Assembly: GCF_031624395.1 (NCBI RefSeq)
Contig: NZ_JAMQON010000008.1
Location: 62,001-126,000 of the forward strand
Direction: 5' to 3'
DNA length: 64,000 nucleotides
Source: Halomicroarcula saliterrae
Lineage (GTDB): Archaea > Halobacteriota > Halobacteria > Halobacteriales > Haloarculaceae
Below the pieces are notes generated by a model. It worked only from the letters and a program-made list of their open reading frames with translations. It had not been told where the DNA came from and made no database searches. Positions 1 to 8,142 of the stretch are shown here, in pieces. A program made the position numbers and the translations under genes. The stretch's first letter is position 1, and each line of letters begins with the position of its first letter.

Positions 1-111
1 ACATACCATTTGTACGTCGTCACGGAAGATAAGTATAGTATGAGTGAGTGCCTCAACCATATGTGTAATAGGGACGACGACGGCTTGGAGAATTGAATGT
101 CGGTTGTCCGC

Positions 112-534
112 TTACCTCACTCGCACTGTCCCGACCATTCCAGACCCCTCATGTGGGATACAGAAGTACCCGTACGTTCCCGGCTGATCGAACGTTTGCT
201 CGTAGCTCTCTCCCGGAGCGATGAGCCCCTCGGAGACCCGGTTCCTCGCGGCACGCTCTGACTCGAAGCCACCACTTGCGAAGTACGCCGCCGCGTCTGG
301 AATCTCGTCTTCATACGCCGTAACCGTGTGCTCGATCTCACTCTCGTTCGTCCACGTAACCGACCCACCAGGTTTGATCATCGCGGTCTTCGGGTCAAAT
401 TTGAGGTCGCCGGGCATCGTGACGGTCTGTACCGACGAGGATTGTCCACCCAAACACCCAGCCGTGCTGAGCGTCGCCATGGTGGCAGTGCTGAGTCGTA
501 ACACCGTTCGCCGATCGTAGATTTCGAGTGACAT
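112..534 (-). CDS. Cupredoxin (halocyanin-like) Tat lipoprotein
   Basis: A 140-residue exported blue-copper protein. The N-terminus has a twin-arginine-like start (DRRTVLRL) and a lipobox ending at Cys27, so it is probably lipid-anchored on the outer face of the membrane. The type 1 copper ligands are visible as His69 (EHTVTAY) and the C-terminal cluster Cys125, His128 and Met133 (FCIPHEGSGM). It is the last gene of a tight operon after the two-domain copper oxidase and the ZIP transporter, with 24 bases separating it from the ZIP gene. A close paralogue lies at 41501-41926 at the end of the copA operon. The likely role is electron transfer or copper binding next to the oxidase; the exact partner is inferred from position only. 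Confidence 0.9.
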   Translation of the reverse strand: MSLEIYDRRTVLRLSTATMATLSTAGCLGGQSSSVQTVTMPGDLKFDPKTAMIKPGGSVTWTNESEIEHTVTAYEDEIPDAAAYFASGGFESERAARNRVSEGLIAPGESYEQTFDQPGTYGYFCIPHEGSGMVGTVRVR

Positions 535-558
535 TGTAACAGAAATGGGTAGTGCTTA

Positions 559-1809
559 TTAGAGCGCCACGAAAAGGTCGGTCACGTACATAATGCCGAG
601 TCCGAGCAGAAATGCAAGCAGATTCGTGGCACTGGCCACGCGACCCCCTGCATCACGAACCATGCTCGCAATCTCCCAGTTGACCTGCAGGATAGCGCCA
701 ACACCGATCGCGAGGAAGAAGGCGCCGATCGTCGGTGAGTAGGCGAGGCTGCCGATCCAGCCACCGAGGATGACGGGTGCCCCGGCGATGACGCCGAGCG
801 CGGCGAAGTGCTTGAGCGCCGGACGTTCCCCGCGGGCGACCGGCGCAACGACAGCCGGACCTTCCGTCACGTTGTGAAGCATGAACCCGATTACGAGGAA
901 TGCACCGAGTGACACACGTCCGAGTGCAAACGAACTCCCGATAGCAAGCCCCTCCGCGAGGTTGTGCAGGCCGATTCCTACCGCGACCAGATAGGCGATC
1001 CAGAGGCCGCTGCTCGCCCGGCTATCACCAGCGGCGACGCGGCCCTCACGCCACGCGCTGATCGCCTGGACGAGGAGAAGAGCGCCGAAGATTCCGAAGA
1101 CGACCAAGAGGTTACCCTCGTACGCGCCTGGAACCCGCTCGGCGAGTTCGAACGCCTCGAACCCGGCGTCAAACGCCAAGAAGCCCAGTACGCCGGCCGC
1201 AAATATGAGCACGGCGTGTAGCCACCGATCGCTCATCGTCTTGATGTAGGGGAACCAGAGCATCCCCAAGGCGACCGGGATTACGCCGACGAACAGCCCG
1301 ATGACTGCCAGCGTTCCGAGCAGACTGAGACTAAACCCGGGTGACTGACTCGGAGCGACGATCGTGTTATGGAACGTCGCCCCGTCAGACAGTACGAGAG
1401 CGACTTCGAGATCCCATCCCGGATTCCAGTGATACGGGATCACAATCTGTGCGCTTTCCATCGGGGCGAGCGTTTGGTCACCACCAGCTCCTTCAACCCG
1501 GAAATCCCAGTAGGCTTCGTCGACGAGGACCTGTGATATCGTCACGGATTCGGGCCCGTTGTTCGTCACGTGCAGTACGACCGTTTCGTCGCTCGGAAGC
1601 GTCGTATGCGTGACCGTCACGTCTGGGAGCGGGGTGCCGCTCTGAACACCGGCGAGCGGTGATGTGAACGCGAATAAGCCCAGGACGAGCACGAGCAACA
1701 CGATCGGGAGTAACGCGCTGACCCATCGCGGAAGCCCGAGCGGTTGTATGCTCTCGTTCTCGGCTGGTACACCACCGTCCGTCGTCGAATCTCGTGTCTT
1801 GTCCGTCAT
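559..1809 (-). CDS. ZIP-family metal transporter with an extra N-terminal beta domain
   Basis: A 416-residue membrane protein. The C-terminal half has the ZIP signature helices with HNLAEG near residue 282 and HNVTEG near residue 312, which form the binuclear metal site in ZIP transporters. Unusually, the first helix (about residues 30-50) is followed by about 95 residues of predicted beta structure outside the membrane before the transport helices begin near residue 150. The start codon lies 1 base beyond the stop of the upstream copper oxidase gene, so the two are translationally coupled. ZIP proteins move Zn, Fe or related divalent ions inward or between compartments; the substrate here is not readable from sequence. 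Confidence 0.85.
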   Translation of the reverse strand: MTDKTRDSTTDGGVPAENESIQPLGLPRWVSALLPIVLLVLVLGLFAFTSPLAGVQSGTPLPDVTVTHTTLPSDETVVLHVTNNGPESVTISQVLVDEAYWDFRVEGAGGDQTLAPMESAQIVIPYHWNPGWDLEVALVLSDGATFHNTIVAPSQSPGFSLSLLGTLAVIGLFVGVIPVALGMLWFPYIKTMSDRWLHAVLIFAAGVLGFLAFDAGFEAFELAERVPGAYEGNLLVVFGIFGALLLVQAISAWREGRVAAGDSRASSGLWIAYLVAVGIGLHNLAEGLAIGSSFALGRVSLGAFLVIGFMLHNVTEGPAVVAPVARGERPALKHFAALGVIAGAPVILGGWIGSLAYSPTIGAFFLAIGVGAILQVNWEIASMVRDAGGRVASATNLLAFLLGLGIMYVTDLFVAL

Positions 1810-1810
1810 A

Positions 1811-3070
1811 TTAGACCACCTCGAAGAAACTCATCCAGCCGAGTTCGGCGAACTCGGACTGGTGGGCGTGGAACATGTACAGTCCTGGCTCGTGGTTGGA
1901 GTAGTCCATCTCGATGATGCCGCGCTGTGCTTGGCACTGCATAATCGTGTCCACGGTTTTGCTCGTCGGCGTCAGCGTTGTCCCGTGGTCGTAGTAGTCG
2001 AAGAACTGCGAGTGCGTGTGGAACGAATTGATGAGATCGAACTCCGTCGCATTGGAGAGGTACACGCGCTGGCGTTCATTCTTGTCGATTTGGATGGGGC
2101 GTTTCGTCTCACCCGCCGTCCAGTTGCCCTGTCCGTCGGTGTCACCGACTCCATATCCGAACGCCCGTGTGTTCGCCGCGTAGACCTCGTTTCCGCCGTC
2201 GAAGTTGGTATCGAACGAGTTCATCACCATCACCATCTCGTTCACGGCGTCGTTTTCGGCGTACTCGTGATTCCGGCTCTTTGCCTCTTCGACGAGCTGC
2301 GCCCGGAAGTCGTCGGTAATCGGACCGGGGTAATTGACGTAATCGCGTGGGTTTTCCCTGACGCGGTCGGGGTCCGGATCAACGATGATCGTGCCGTAGA
2401 GTCCGCGATGGATGTGCTCTTTCAGGGGGAGCGAGTGGCAGTGATAGAAGTGCGTACCGGCGGGCTGGGCGATCCACTCATAGGTGAAGGATTCACCCGT
2501 ATCAAGGACGCCGGGGCCGTTCTGGGGAATCCCGTCCATTCGCGGGTTGAGGTTCTTCAGGTGTGGATGAATCGTGTGCGCGTGTCGTCCGAGATTCGTA
2601 AACTCCACGCGAATCAGGTCGCCCTCGACGGCGCGGATCGTCGGACCCGGCACTTGGCCGTTGTACGCCCACGCTTGAAACTCGACGCCCGGCGCGATAG
2701 TTATCGTCGTGTCGACGGCAGTGAACTCGAATTCCCGTACGGTTCGGCCGTCCTCTTCGTAAACCTGTTGAGGAATGTTATCCTGCCCACTCTCTCCTGT
2801 ATTGAACGCGGTGAGAAACTCATGCGGATCGAAATTCAAATCTCGATATTCGCCCACCGCACCGAAGTTACCGTGTTCGTCTTCATCGTCGTGACCGGAC
2901 GAGGCACTTGCTCGGGAACTCCCCAGTCCAACTGCTGCACTCCCGGCAACACCGAGACCGCCGAGGACGGTGCGGCGACTGACGTTCGTTTCACCGGTGA
3001 GTGATTCGACCAGTCGCTCTTCGAGGCGTTCTGTGACCTTCGCTGCGCTGTTGTAATCTATCGATGGCAT
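1811..3070 (-). CDS. Two-domain multicopper oxidase, Tat exported
   Basis: A 419-residue protein with a Tat motif (SRRTVLGG, residues 31-38), so it folds with copper before export. The copper sites are clear: HTIHPH (165-170), HFYHCH...EH (208-219) with the type 1 Cys at 211, HTH at 351-353 and FHAH (400-403). Two cupredoxin domains with the trinuclear ligands split between them resemble the two-domain laccases and nitrite reductase fold rather than three-domain CopA/CotA enzymes. It is the first gene of the operon with ZIP and cupredoxin. A TATA element (3129-3135) and a TTAGAATGAG element lie upstream. Likely role: oxidation of Cu(I) or phenolic substrates outside the cell. It could instead be a nitrite-reductase-like enzyme, which I think less likely. 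Confidence 0.85.
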   Translation of the reverse strand: MPSIDYNSAAKVTERLEERLVESLTGETNVSRRTVLGGLGVAGSAAVGLGSSRASASSGHDDEDEHGNFGAVGEYRDLNFDPHEFLTAFNTGESGQDNIPQQVYEEDGRTVREFEFTAVDTTITIAPGVEFQAWAYNGQVPGPTIRAVEGDLIRVEFTNLGRHAHTIHPHLKNLNPRMDGIPQNGPGVLDTGESFTYEWIAQPAGTHFYHCHSLPLKEHIHRGLYGTIIVDPDPDRVRENPRDYVNYPGPITDDFRAQLVEEAKSRNHEYAENDAVNEMVMVMNSFDTNFDGGNEVYAANTRAFGYGVGDTDGQGNWTAGETKRPIQIDKNERQRVYLSNATEFDLINSFHTHSQFFDYYDHGTTLTPTSKTVDTIMQCQAQRGIIEMDYSNHEPGLYMFHAHQSEFAELGWMSFFEVV

Positions 3071-3128
3071 GATCTCCTCCGCTGGTCAAGCCTTAGCATA
3101 GCCATGTACGCTTATTCCTCGCCCAACA

Positions 3129-3135
3129 TATAAAT
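3129..3135 (-). promoter_or_regulatory. TATA box of the oxidase-ZIP-cupredoxin operon
   Basis: On the minus strand the sequence reads ATTTATA in an AT-rich patch about 60 bases before the oxidase start. A second TATA-like stretch (minus AGTTTATACTC, about 3159-3169) lies further upstream. No competing gene is nearby. The call rests on match and spacing only. Confidence 0.5.
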
Positions 3136-3322
3136 TAGACCCATCTAAAGTTAGAATGAGTATAAACTAAAACTCGGTCTGATGGGCCTCAATATGTTTG
3201 GTTTGAAGCCCCAGTGAGAGTGTGACCGGTAGACCCGAGTTTTGAACTAGCCCTGAAGCTCGCCACCGAATTCGATTATCAGGTCGAGGACCTGTTCTGG
3301 TGGGGCTACCTCAACCGTGACC

Positions 3323-4414
3323 TCAGGATACTCGACCCTGCTGCTGTGTACGGCCAACTTCGTAATTTCCCTCCAGTAGCGTCTCGACGAACGGCGAACT
3401 GTCGAACAGTTCCTGAATGTGCAAGACGCCCGCTGGTTGTGACGATCCCACCAGTTCCGATGTAACTTGAACTGCAACGAGTGCCGTCGCGCGGGCCTGG
3501 TCTGGCCCACGAACCCATTGTTCGATGCGGCTGAGGCGACCGTTCTTCGAGCCGCGAACCGCCGTCTTGATGACCGATTCGTCGGAACCAACCGGAAGGG
3601 TGTCGGCCAGTTTCACGATAATGTTGACGCCGAGCATCGACACGACCGGCTGGAACAGCCCAGTCCGACGTAACGCTGCCAGGTAGCGGGTGACAACACG
3701 AGAGTCGTAACAGAGTCGGCTTTCCACCGTGGGGATGTCCGTAGTCCGGGCGAGCACCTGTTGATCCGCGAGATTCGCTCGATACGCCCGCCGTCGCCCC
3801 CACTCCGGAATCCTGACCATTCGCGGCTCCGTGAGACCAGTCACAGAAATTGATTGCTCGGAATTCTGCACTGAAAAGCGCCCGAACGCGTCTTCGACGG
3901 TCCATTTGATCGTATCCGGGCCGAATGCTTCGCCGAGACCGAGGAGCAACGTGATGTCGGCCCTGTCGACGGTATCGAGTTCGGCAGCCGCATCGGAAAC
4001 AAACAGGTTTGTCATTCCTGGGGACAGACCCACGCTGAGGACAGCTGTAGATCCGTTCTTACGGGCGATGCCATCGGCTGTTTCGATGTCTCGGAGAAGT
4101 GAATCGTCCGGTGAGATGTCGACGTAGTCGATACCGCGCTCGAAACAAGATCTGGCGAACGTGGCGTCCGCTGCATCGAGACACATGACGACCGTTCCGA
4201 CGCCAGCGAGGGACTCATCGAATGACTCCTCGTTCACGTCGAGCGTACGAGCATTCACTCCTGCAATAGTGTCGGCGAAGCGATGTGCCTTTTCGGGGGA
4301 ACGGCCAGCCGCAATAACCTCTTCTGACACGCTATTGGCCAATTCATTACAGACCGTGCGGCCGATGGTCCCGTATCCGCCGACAACGAGAATCGCGTCA
4401 CCGGTAGCAGTCAT
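3323..4414 (-). CDS. Saccharopine-dehydrogenase-like NAD(P)-binding protein
   Basis: A 363-residue protein that starts with a Rossmann dinucleotide-binding motif (VVGGYGTIGRTV, about residues 10-21), followed by a second short motif (MCLDAAD) and a conserved SVGLSPGMTN segment typical of the saccharopine dehydrogenase-like superfamily. The substrate is unknown; members include dehydrogenases and trans-acting enoyl reductases. It stands alone, downstream of a separate promoter. The last residues (RTQQQGRVS) are not acidic or conserved in style, while another frame just past the stop encodes a plausible acidic tail down to 3247, so the 3' end may have shifted frame. Confidence 0.7.
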   Translation of the reverse strand: MTATGDAILVVGGYGTIGRTVCNELANSVSEEVIAAGRSPEKAHRFADTIAGVNARTLDVNEESFDESLAGVGTVVMCLDAADATFARSCFERGIDYVDISPDDSLLRDIETADGIARKNGSTAVLSVGLSPGMTNLFVSDAAAELDTVDRADITLLLGLGEAFGPDTIKWTVEDAFGRFSVQNSEQSISVTGLTEPRMVRIPEWGRRRAYRANLADQQVLARTTDIPTVESRLCYDSRVVTRYLAALRRTGLFQPVVSMLGVNIIVKLADTLPVGSDESVIKTAVRGSKNGRLSRIEQWVRGPDQARATALVAVQVTSELVGSSQPAGVLHIQELFDSSPFVETLLEGNYEVGRTQQQGRVS

Positions 4415-4466
4415 ACTCCCAATTTAGGACGGTTGCTAGTAGCTTTAATCCCGAGTATTCTTGGAG

Positions 4467-4477
4467 TATATATAAAA
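4467..4477 (-). promoter_or_regulatory. TATA element for the saccharopine-dehydrogenase-like gene
   Basis: The minus strand reads TTTTATATATA about 53 bases before the start codon at 4414 in the gap between this gene and the next. It fits a haloarchaeal TATA box; no experimental start is known. Confidence 0.45.
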
Positions 4478-4482
4478 TCTAC

Positions 4483-5265
4483 TTAGTCACCGAGATACTG
4501 GAGCAGGAATTTTGATTCGATGCGCTGGAGCTGTTCAGAGATCGTCGCCGGGGACCGATAGACTTCGGTAGCGATCTGTTCGTGCGTCGTTTCCCGTGGG
4601 ACTTCGTAATACCCGACCTCGACGGCAACCTCGAACACGGTCTGTTGCCGATCAGTCAACAGGCCCGATAGCCCAGGCCGTTCGGGGACGTATTCCCCGA
4701 CTTGTTCGGGATGCAATTCGATTCCGTGGGGCACCTCTGCAGAGATAGCAGTAATCGCGGACTCGGTGCCAGCCACTGTGAGTCGAATGCCACGCTTGCC
4801 ATAGTTGTCTGTGTACTCTATCGGTGGCACGACGATGAGTGAGTATGCGGCGAGGACATCGAACATGCTCGTCATTGACGGCGACGGCTGGTACTCAAGA
4901 TACACCAGTCCAGTTTCTTGTGTAATTTCGAACTCTAGCACTGTCGCTTCTTCCGAGAGTTCGCCAGCGGTATTATCGATTGTCTCCGATGTCTCCTCTA
5001 ATCGCTCAACTGCAGCGATTTTATGAACCGTCTCAGTCTTGCAGATATCACTAGCGAGCAGCTCACGATTGTTACTAAAGGGTCTGCGACCGGCTGAGGC
5101 GGTACTTTCTCTGCACGGAAAGCAGATCCAGGGATGATCCACAGGGTTGGCTCTGTACTCCCGAACTCCGAAGTAATCAACTTCCACAGCCTCGGAGGAT
5201 GGAATTGATGCGTGCCTTCTGTTACGATTCATCTGTTCTGAATCGAAATCGAGACTGATCTCCAT
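4483..5265 (-). CDS. Bat-type HTH transcriptional regulator
   Basis: The C-terminal 60 residues form the helix-turn-helix found in bacterio-opsin activator (HTH_10) proteins: LTDRQQTVFEVAVEVGYYEVPRE leads into THEQIATEVYRSPATISEQLQR. The middle (about residues 85-185) looks like the usual sensory beta domain of this family. The first 70 residues, with an isolated CFPC pair, do not resemble the family and may be a degenerate or fused extension. I start at ATG 5265; a start at 5334 is also open. Targets are unknown; it lies between the dehydrogenase-like gene and a second HTH gene. Confidence 0.7.
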   Translation of the reverse strand: MEISLDFDSEQMNRNRRHASIPSSEAVEVDYFGVREYRANPVDHPWICFPCRESTASAGRRPFSNNRELLASDICKTETVHKIAAVERLEETSETIDNTAGELSEEATVLEFEITQETGLVYLEYQPSPSMTSMFDVLAAYSLIVVPPIEYTDNYGKRGIRLTVAGTESAITAISAEVPHGIELHPEQVGEYVPERPGLSGLLTDRQQTVFEVAVEVGYYEVPRETTHEQIATEVYRSPATISEQLQRIESKFLLQYLGD

Positions 5266-5349
5266 TGTGGGCTTTGCGCTGGTTACATTTCCAGAATATC
5301 TCGAATGTCGAGCTCTCCGTTCAGCAAAACGCACGCTCCGCGGTCTATT

Positions 5350-5781
5350 TCAGTTCCGTTCATCTGGACGGTCGACGTCTTCGGCGGTCTTGATTTCGTC
5401 CGTTTTCTCGACTTCGGCGAATAGCTCTCGGTACGCATCGGGCTCGAAGAGGTTGTTCCGGTCGAACAGCTCGCGGGCGGCATTGGTGAGCTGAAAGAAC
5501 CGGTATGGCTGGCCCCGCTCGAGCCCCTCACGATCTCGCTCGATGGCCTTGATCAGCCCCACCTCCTCCAGCCGAATGAGGTGGTCGGTGAGCGTCGACG
5601 CGGCGACGCTCGGGTTGTAGTATTCGAGTTCTTTCTTCGAGGGCGCGCCTTTCGGATGACCGACAATCGTCCCGATGATATTCGCGCGGGTCGTGTCGTC
5701 GAGGGCACTCAACGCTGCGATCGGATCGAGGCCGGCCGCGTTCTCGGCTGGCGTGAGCGGGGTGGCGTCAGGCCGGGACAT
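5350..5781 (-). CDS. Winged-helix (ArsR-like) regulator
   Basis: A 143-residue protein of a common haloarchaeal type. Residues 20-105 fit a winged helix: LDPIAALSALDDTTRANIIG, a recognition region around PSVAASTLTDHLIRLEEVG and a wing at GQPYRFFQLT. The acidic C-terminal tail (KTDEIKTAEDVDRPDE) is probably disordered. It has no cysteine metal site, so it is unlikely to sense metal like classic ArsR. It is divergent from the gene at 5914, and the shared upstream region holds a GAAGTGG...CCACTTC inverted repeat that might be its own operator. Confidence 0.75.
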   Translation of the reverse strand: MSRPDATPLTPAENAAGLDPIAALSALDDTTRANIIGTIVGHPKGAPSKKELEYYNPSVAASTLTDHLIRLEEVGLIKAIERDREGLERGQPYRFFQLTNAARELFDRNNLFEPDAYRELFAEVEKTDEIKTAEDVDRPDERN

Positions 5782-5830
5782 TGTGTCTCAGTGTTTGTCC
5801 CCTGGTCAGATAACCATTTCGGTGAAACTC

Positions 5831-5865
5831 GAAGTGGTACCCAGAGTGCCGGGGCATTCCACTTC
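5831..5865. promoter_or_regulatory. Inverted repeat between divergent genes (possible operator)
   Basis: GAAGTGG at 5831-5837 faces CCACTTC at 5859-5865 across a 21-base spacer. It sits between the divergent starts at 5781 and 5914. The arms match perfectly over 7 bases. Regulation by the adjacent winged-helix protein is inference. Confidence 0.35.
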
Positions 5866-5913
5866 CGGTCGTATTTCCGTACCGTTAGGTGGCGGTAGTG
5901 AATCCTACCCAGT

Positions 5914-6489
5914 ATGACCAACGACGACGCTACCCGTCCCGTCATCGACAAATTGGGTGACCAGCCGGGCGAGACGCTCACACCCGAACGGGTCGAGGCG
6001 ATCCAGACCGCGATGCACGAGGACCTCGGACGATTCATCAACAACACGTCCTACTTCGTTCTCGGTTCCTACGGTGAGGAGGAGCGACCACGATTGGAGG
6101 CTGTTCGCGACCAACTTGCGAGCGATGCCGCAGCCTCAAACTCCGATGATGGTGTCGACGCATTCCTGATGGACGATATTCTGGACATCTCGGAGTTCTT
6201 CACGTCGAAATTCAAGCTGTTGGTCAGCTACGCGGATCATATCGTCGGGGTGTACGAACACTCCCAGGGCGGACACGCGTGGGAAGCGGGCTACATCGAT
6301 CAGCCGACCTATCGGGAGCGAACGCGAGCCTTCTATCGAACGTACGAGACTGAGGAGGAACAGTACGCGGCCTACGACGGGATGTTCGCACACTATCTCC
6401 TCTCGATGGAGCGGGTGGATCGTGCGTACACGTGGACGACGCCCGATGACCTTCGTGACTATATTGAGGATGCTTACGCGCCGGACTGA
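5914..6489 (+). CDS. Conserved haloarchaeal protein of unknown function
   Basis: A 191-residue soluble, acidic protein with no signal peptide or membrane helix. It is rich in aromatic residues (FYRTYETEEEQYAAYDG) and predicted mostly helical. It has no recognisable catalytic motif or metal-binding cysteine. It is divergent from the winged-helix gene and lies upstream of the TRAM gene in the same direction. I do not recognise a family function. Confidence 0.6.
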   Translation: MTNDDATRPVIDKLGDQPGETLTPERVEAIQTAMHEDLGRFINNTSYFVLGSYGEEERPRLEAVRDQLASDAAASNSDDGVDAFLMDDILDISEFFTSKFKLLVSYADHIVGVYEHSQGGHAWEAGYIDQPTYRERTRAFYRTYETEEEQYAAYDGMFAHYLLSMERVDRAYTWTTPDDLRDYIEDAYAPD

Positions 6490-6535
6490 CGGCGTGAGGA
6501 ACGACTATTTGCGTCGGATACTGAATCTTCTCGTG

Positions 6536-6976
6536 ATGGTCGACATCCCTGATACACTTCGCTCGGTATTTACTGCGACTATTGAGTCCGAGGACGGAAG
6601 CTGCACATTCGAGGTTCCAGCGAGTGAGGTACGTCACGACGCTATTCAACCCGGTGAAACGTATCGAATCGCTGTTCTCGAAACCGGGCATACAACGGCG
6701 CTATCCGATACACCGTCCGCGGACAGATCGTCTGAGACCTCCCCGACCACTCAGGAGCAGGGACCCCCCGAGCCGCCTGTTGAAGAGGGTGAGATTCGGG
6801 AGGTGACGATTGAGACGATTGGTGACCAGGGCGACGGCATCGCGAAGGTTGACCGCGGTTACGTCGTGATCGTTCCGGAGGGGCAGCCCGGTGACGAACC
6901 GACCGTTGAGATCGAACAGGTGCAACAGAACGTCGCCTTTGCTACGATCGTTGAGCCGGACCCCCGAACGCTGTGA
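6536..6976 (+). CDS. TRAM-domain RNA-binding protein
   Basis: A 146-residue protein from ATG 6536, which gives the typical N-terminus MVDIPDTLRSVFTA. The C-terminal half (from about residue 82) is a TRAM domain: GEIREVTIETIGDQGDGIAKV followed by a five-strand OB-like fold. TRAM domains bind RNA and are often free-standing in archaea, with proposed RNA-chaperone roles. The N-terminal 60 residues form a second small domain seen in haloarchaeal TRAM proteins, joined by a disordered Ser/Pro-rich linker. It is not obviously linked to metal resistance. Confidence 0.85.
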   Translation: MVDIPDTLRSVFTATIESEDGSCTFEVPASEVRHDAIQPGETYRIAVLETGHTTALSDTPSADRSSETSPTTQEQGPPEPPVEEGEIREVTIETIGDQGDGIAKVDRGYVVIVPEGQPGDEPTVEIEQVQQNVAFATIVEPDPRTL

Positions 6977-7064
6977 GTGCTCCTCTACCAAATCGTTTAG
7001 TTGATGCTGTCGGTAACGACGGAACCAGTGGAGTGTTCTACAGGATATGAAGAATCGTACTGTT

Positions 7065-7277
7065 TTATCTGACGGAGTATCCGTTTGCTTTGAGAAGTTC
7101 GCGGACGCGTTCCTCGTGATCGCCCTGGAGTTCGATGTGCCCTTCTTTGACGGTGCCACCAGTTCCAAGTGTAGATTTCAGTTCTGAGGCGAGTGAGTCG
7201 AGATCGGTGCCACCTTCGAACCCCTCGACGACGACCATTTTCTTTCCATACCGGCGTTCTTCCGTTCGGACAGTCAC
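7065..7277 (-). CDS. SUI1/eIF1-like translation factor, short form
   Basis: The 70 residues contain the SUI1 core: RRYGKKMVVVEGF, LASELKSTLGTGGTVKEGHIELQGDH and the C-terminal helix. Archaeal aIF1 helps select start codons on the small ribosomal subunit. Family members usually have about 95-100 residues with an N-terminal extension. Here the only good start is GTG at 7277; the open frame continues upstream to about 7370 (...NPLADLDRATEQ) without an ATG, which suggests a non-standard start or a lost N-terminus. It is probably a paralogue and not the main chromosomal aIF1. Confidence 0.8.
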   Translation of the reverse strand: MTVRTEERRYGKKMVVVEGFEGGTDLDSLASELKSTLGTGGTVKEGHIELQGDHEERVRELLKANGYSVR

Positions 7278-7476
7278 CTGTTCTGTCGCCCGATCGAGAT
7301 CAGCGAGCGGATTGCCCCATCGAATCAGTAGCGTAGATAATTTCGATGAGATGGTGCGAGAGCGGTATTCTCATATCAGGCTGGAGAGTTAGGAGACGTT
7401 GCTATCGAGGCGCTCGAAGATATCGACAGTATACCGCAGTGAATTCATATAGCGTACGAGGGCTGCACTGTCGTGT

Positions 7477-8130
7477 TCACACCGCTTCGACGGTGAACAG
7501 CGAATCGTCGTTGAGGACGACCTGCACGCGCCGGTGCCAGGCCTCGGCGAATGCCGCCCGCTGCTCCTCGCTCGCGGACCCCTCTAGAATCCGCTGGAGA
7601 TTCCCGATTGCGGGGCCGCCGTCGGGAACGTCGCTGACGTGGTAGGTCACTTCAACAGTCTCGTCCGTATCGGTTCGCCGGAACCGGAACGTCGGTTCGT
7701 GCGTGCCCGGGTCGAACGCGTCGAAGACGAGGAGATCACGACGGCTCCCGTGACCACCGGCGAGCCCGCTGAATCCGTCGTCGTCGGTCGCGCCAGTCAC
7801 GTACGAAATGATGCGCCCCATCACGCCGTACGCAGCATCGTCTCGCGGGCCGGCTGCCTGGACTTCGATTTCGCTTCGGATTGGATAGTCATCGGGATAC
7901 AGGGCATCGAGCCCGAGCTGGACGATCCGGTAGGCGCCCGAGGCAGTCGGACAGGAGTGACCGGCCTCTTTCACCGCGTCCGTGTAGGTGACGACGAACG
8001 GATCGCCTGATGTGAGGACGCCGAGGGCCTCCGCGACGGGGTCGCGGATTTCGATCGGGTCGGCGTCGTAGTCGACCTGCCAGTCGGTGCTAGTGTGCGT
8101 CGCGTCAGTCGCAGGTGAATTTGTTGTCAT
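7477..8130 (-). CDS. FmdE-like protein in the CPG-ATPase operon
   Basis: A 217-residue soluble protein. The segment EAGHSCPTASGAYRIVQLGL and the later VTGATDDDGFSGLAGGHG pattern resemble the FmdE superfamily (GHxCPG...G), named after formylmethanofuran dehydrogenase subunit E, although haloarchaea lack methanogenesis. His and Cys in GHSC are candidate metal ligands. It follows the P-type ATPase by 12 bases in one operon after the HMA chaperone, which points to a role in metal binding or delivery. The family assignment is by motif only. Confidence 0.6.
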   Translation of the reverse strand: MTTNSPATDATHTSTDWQVDYDADPIEIRDPVAEALGVLTSGDPFVVTYTDAVKEAGHSCPTASGAYRIVQLGLDALYPDDYPIRSEIEVQAAGPRDDAAYGVMGRIISYVTGATDDDGFSGLAGGHGSRRDLLVFDAFDPGTHEPTFRFRRTDTDETVEVTYHVSDVPDGGPAIGNLQRILEGSASEEQRAAFAEAWHRRVQVVLNDDSLFTVEAV

Positions 8131-8142
8131 TGGTTGTGGAGA

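Noticed and set aside
1664-3004. A 446-codon plus-strand open frame
   Set aside because: Antisense to the copper oxidase and ZIP genes with no recognisable motif.
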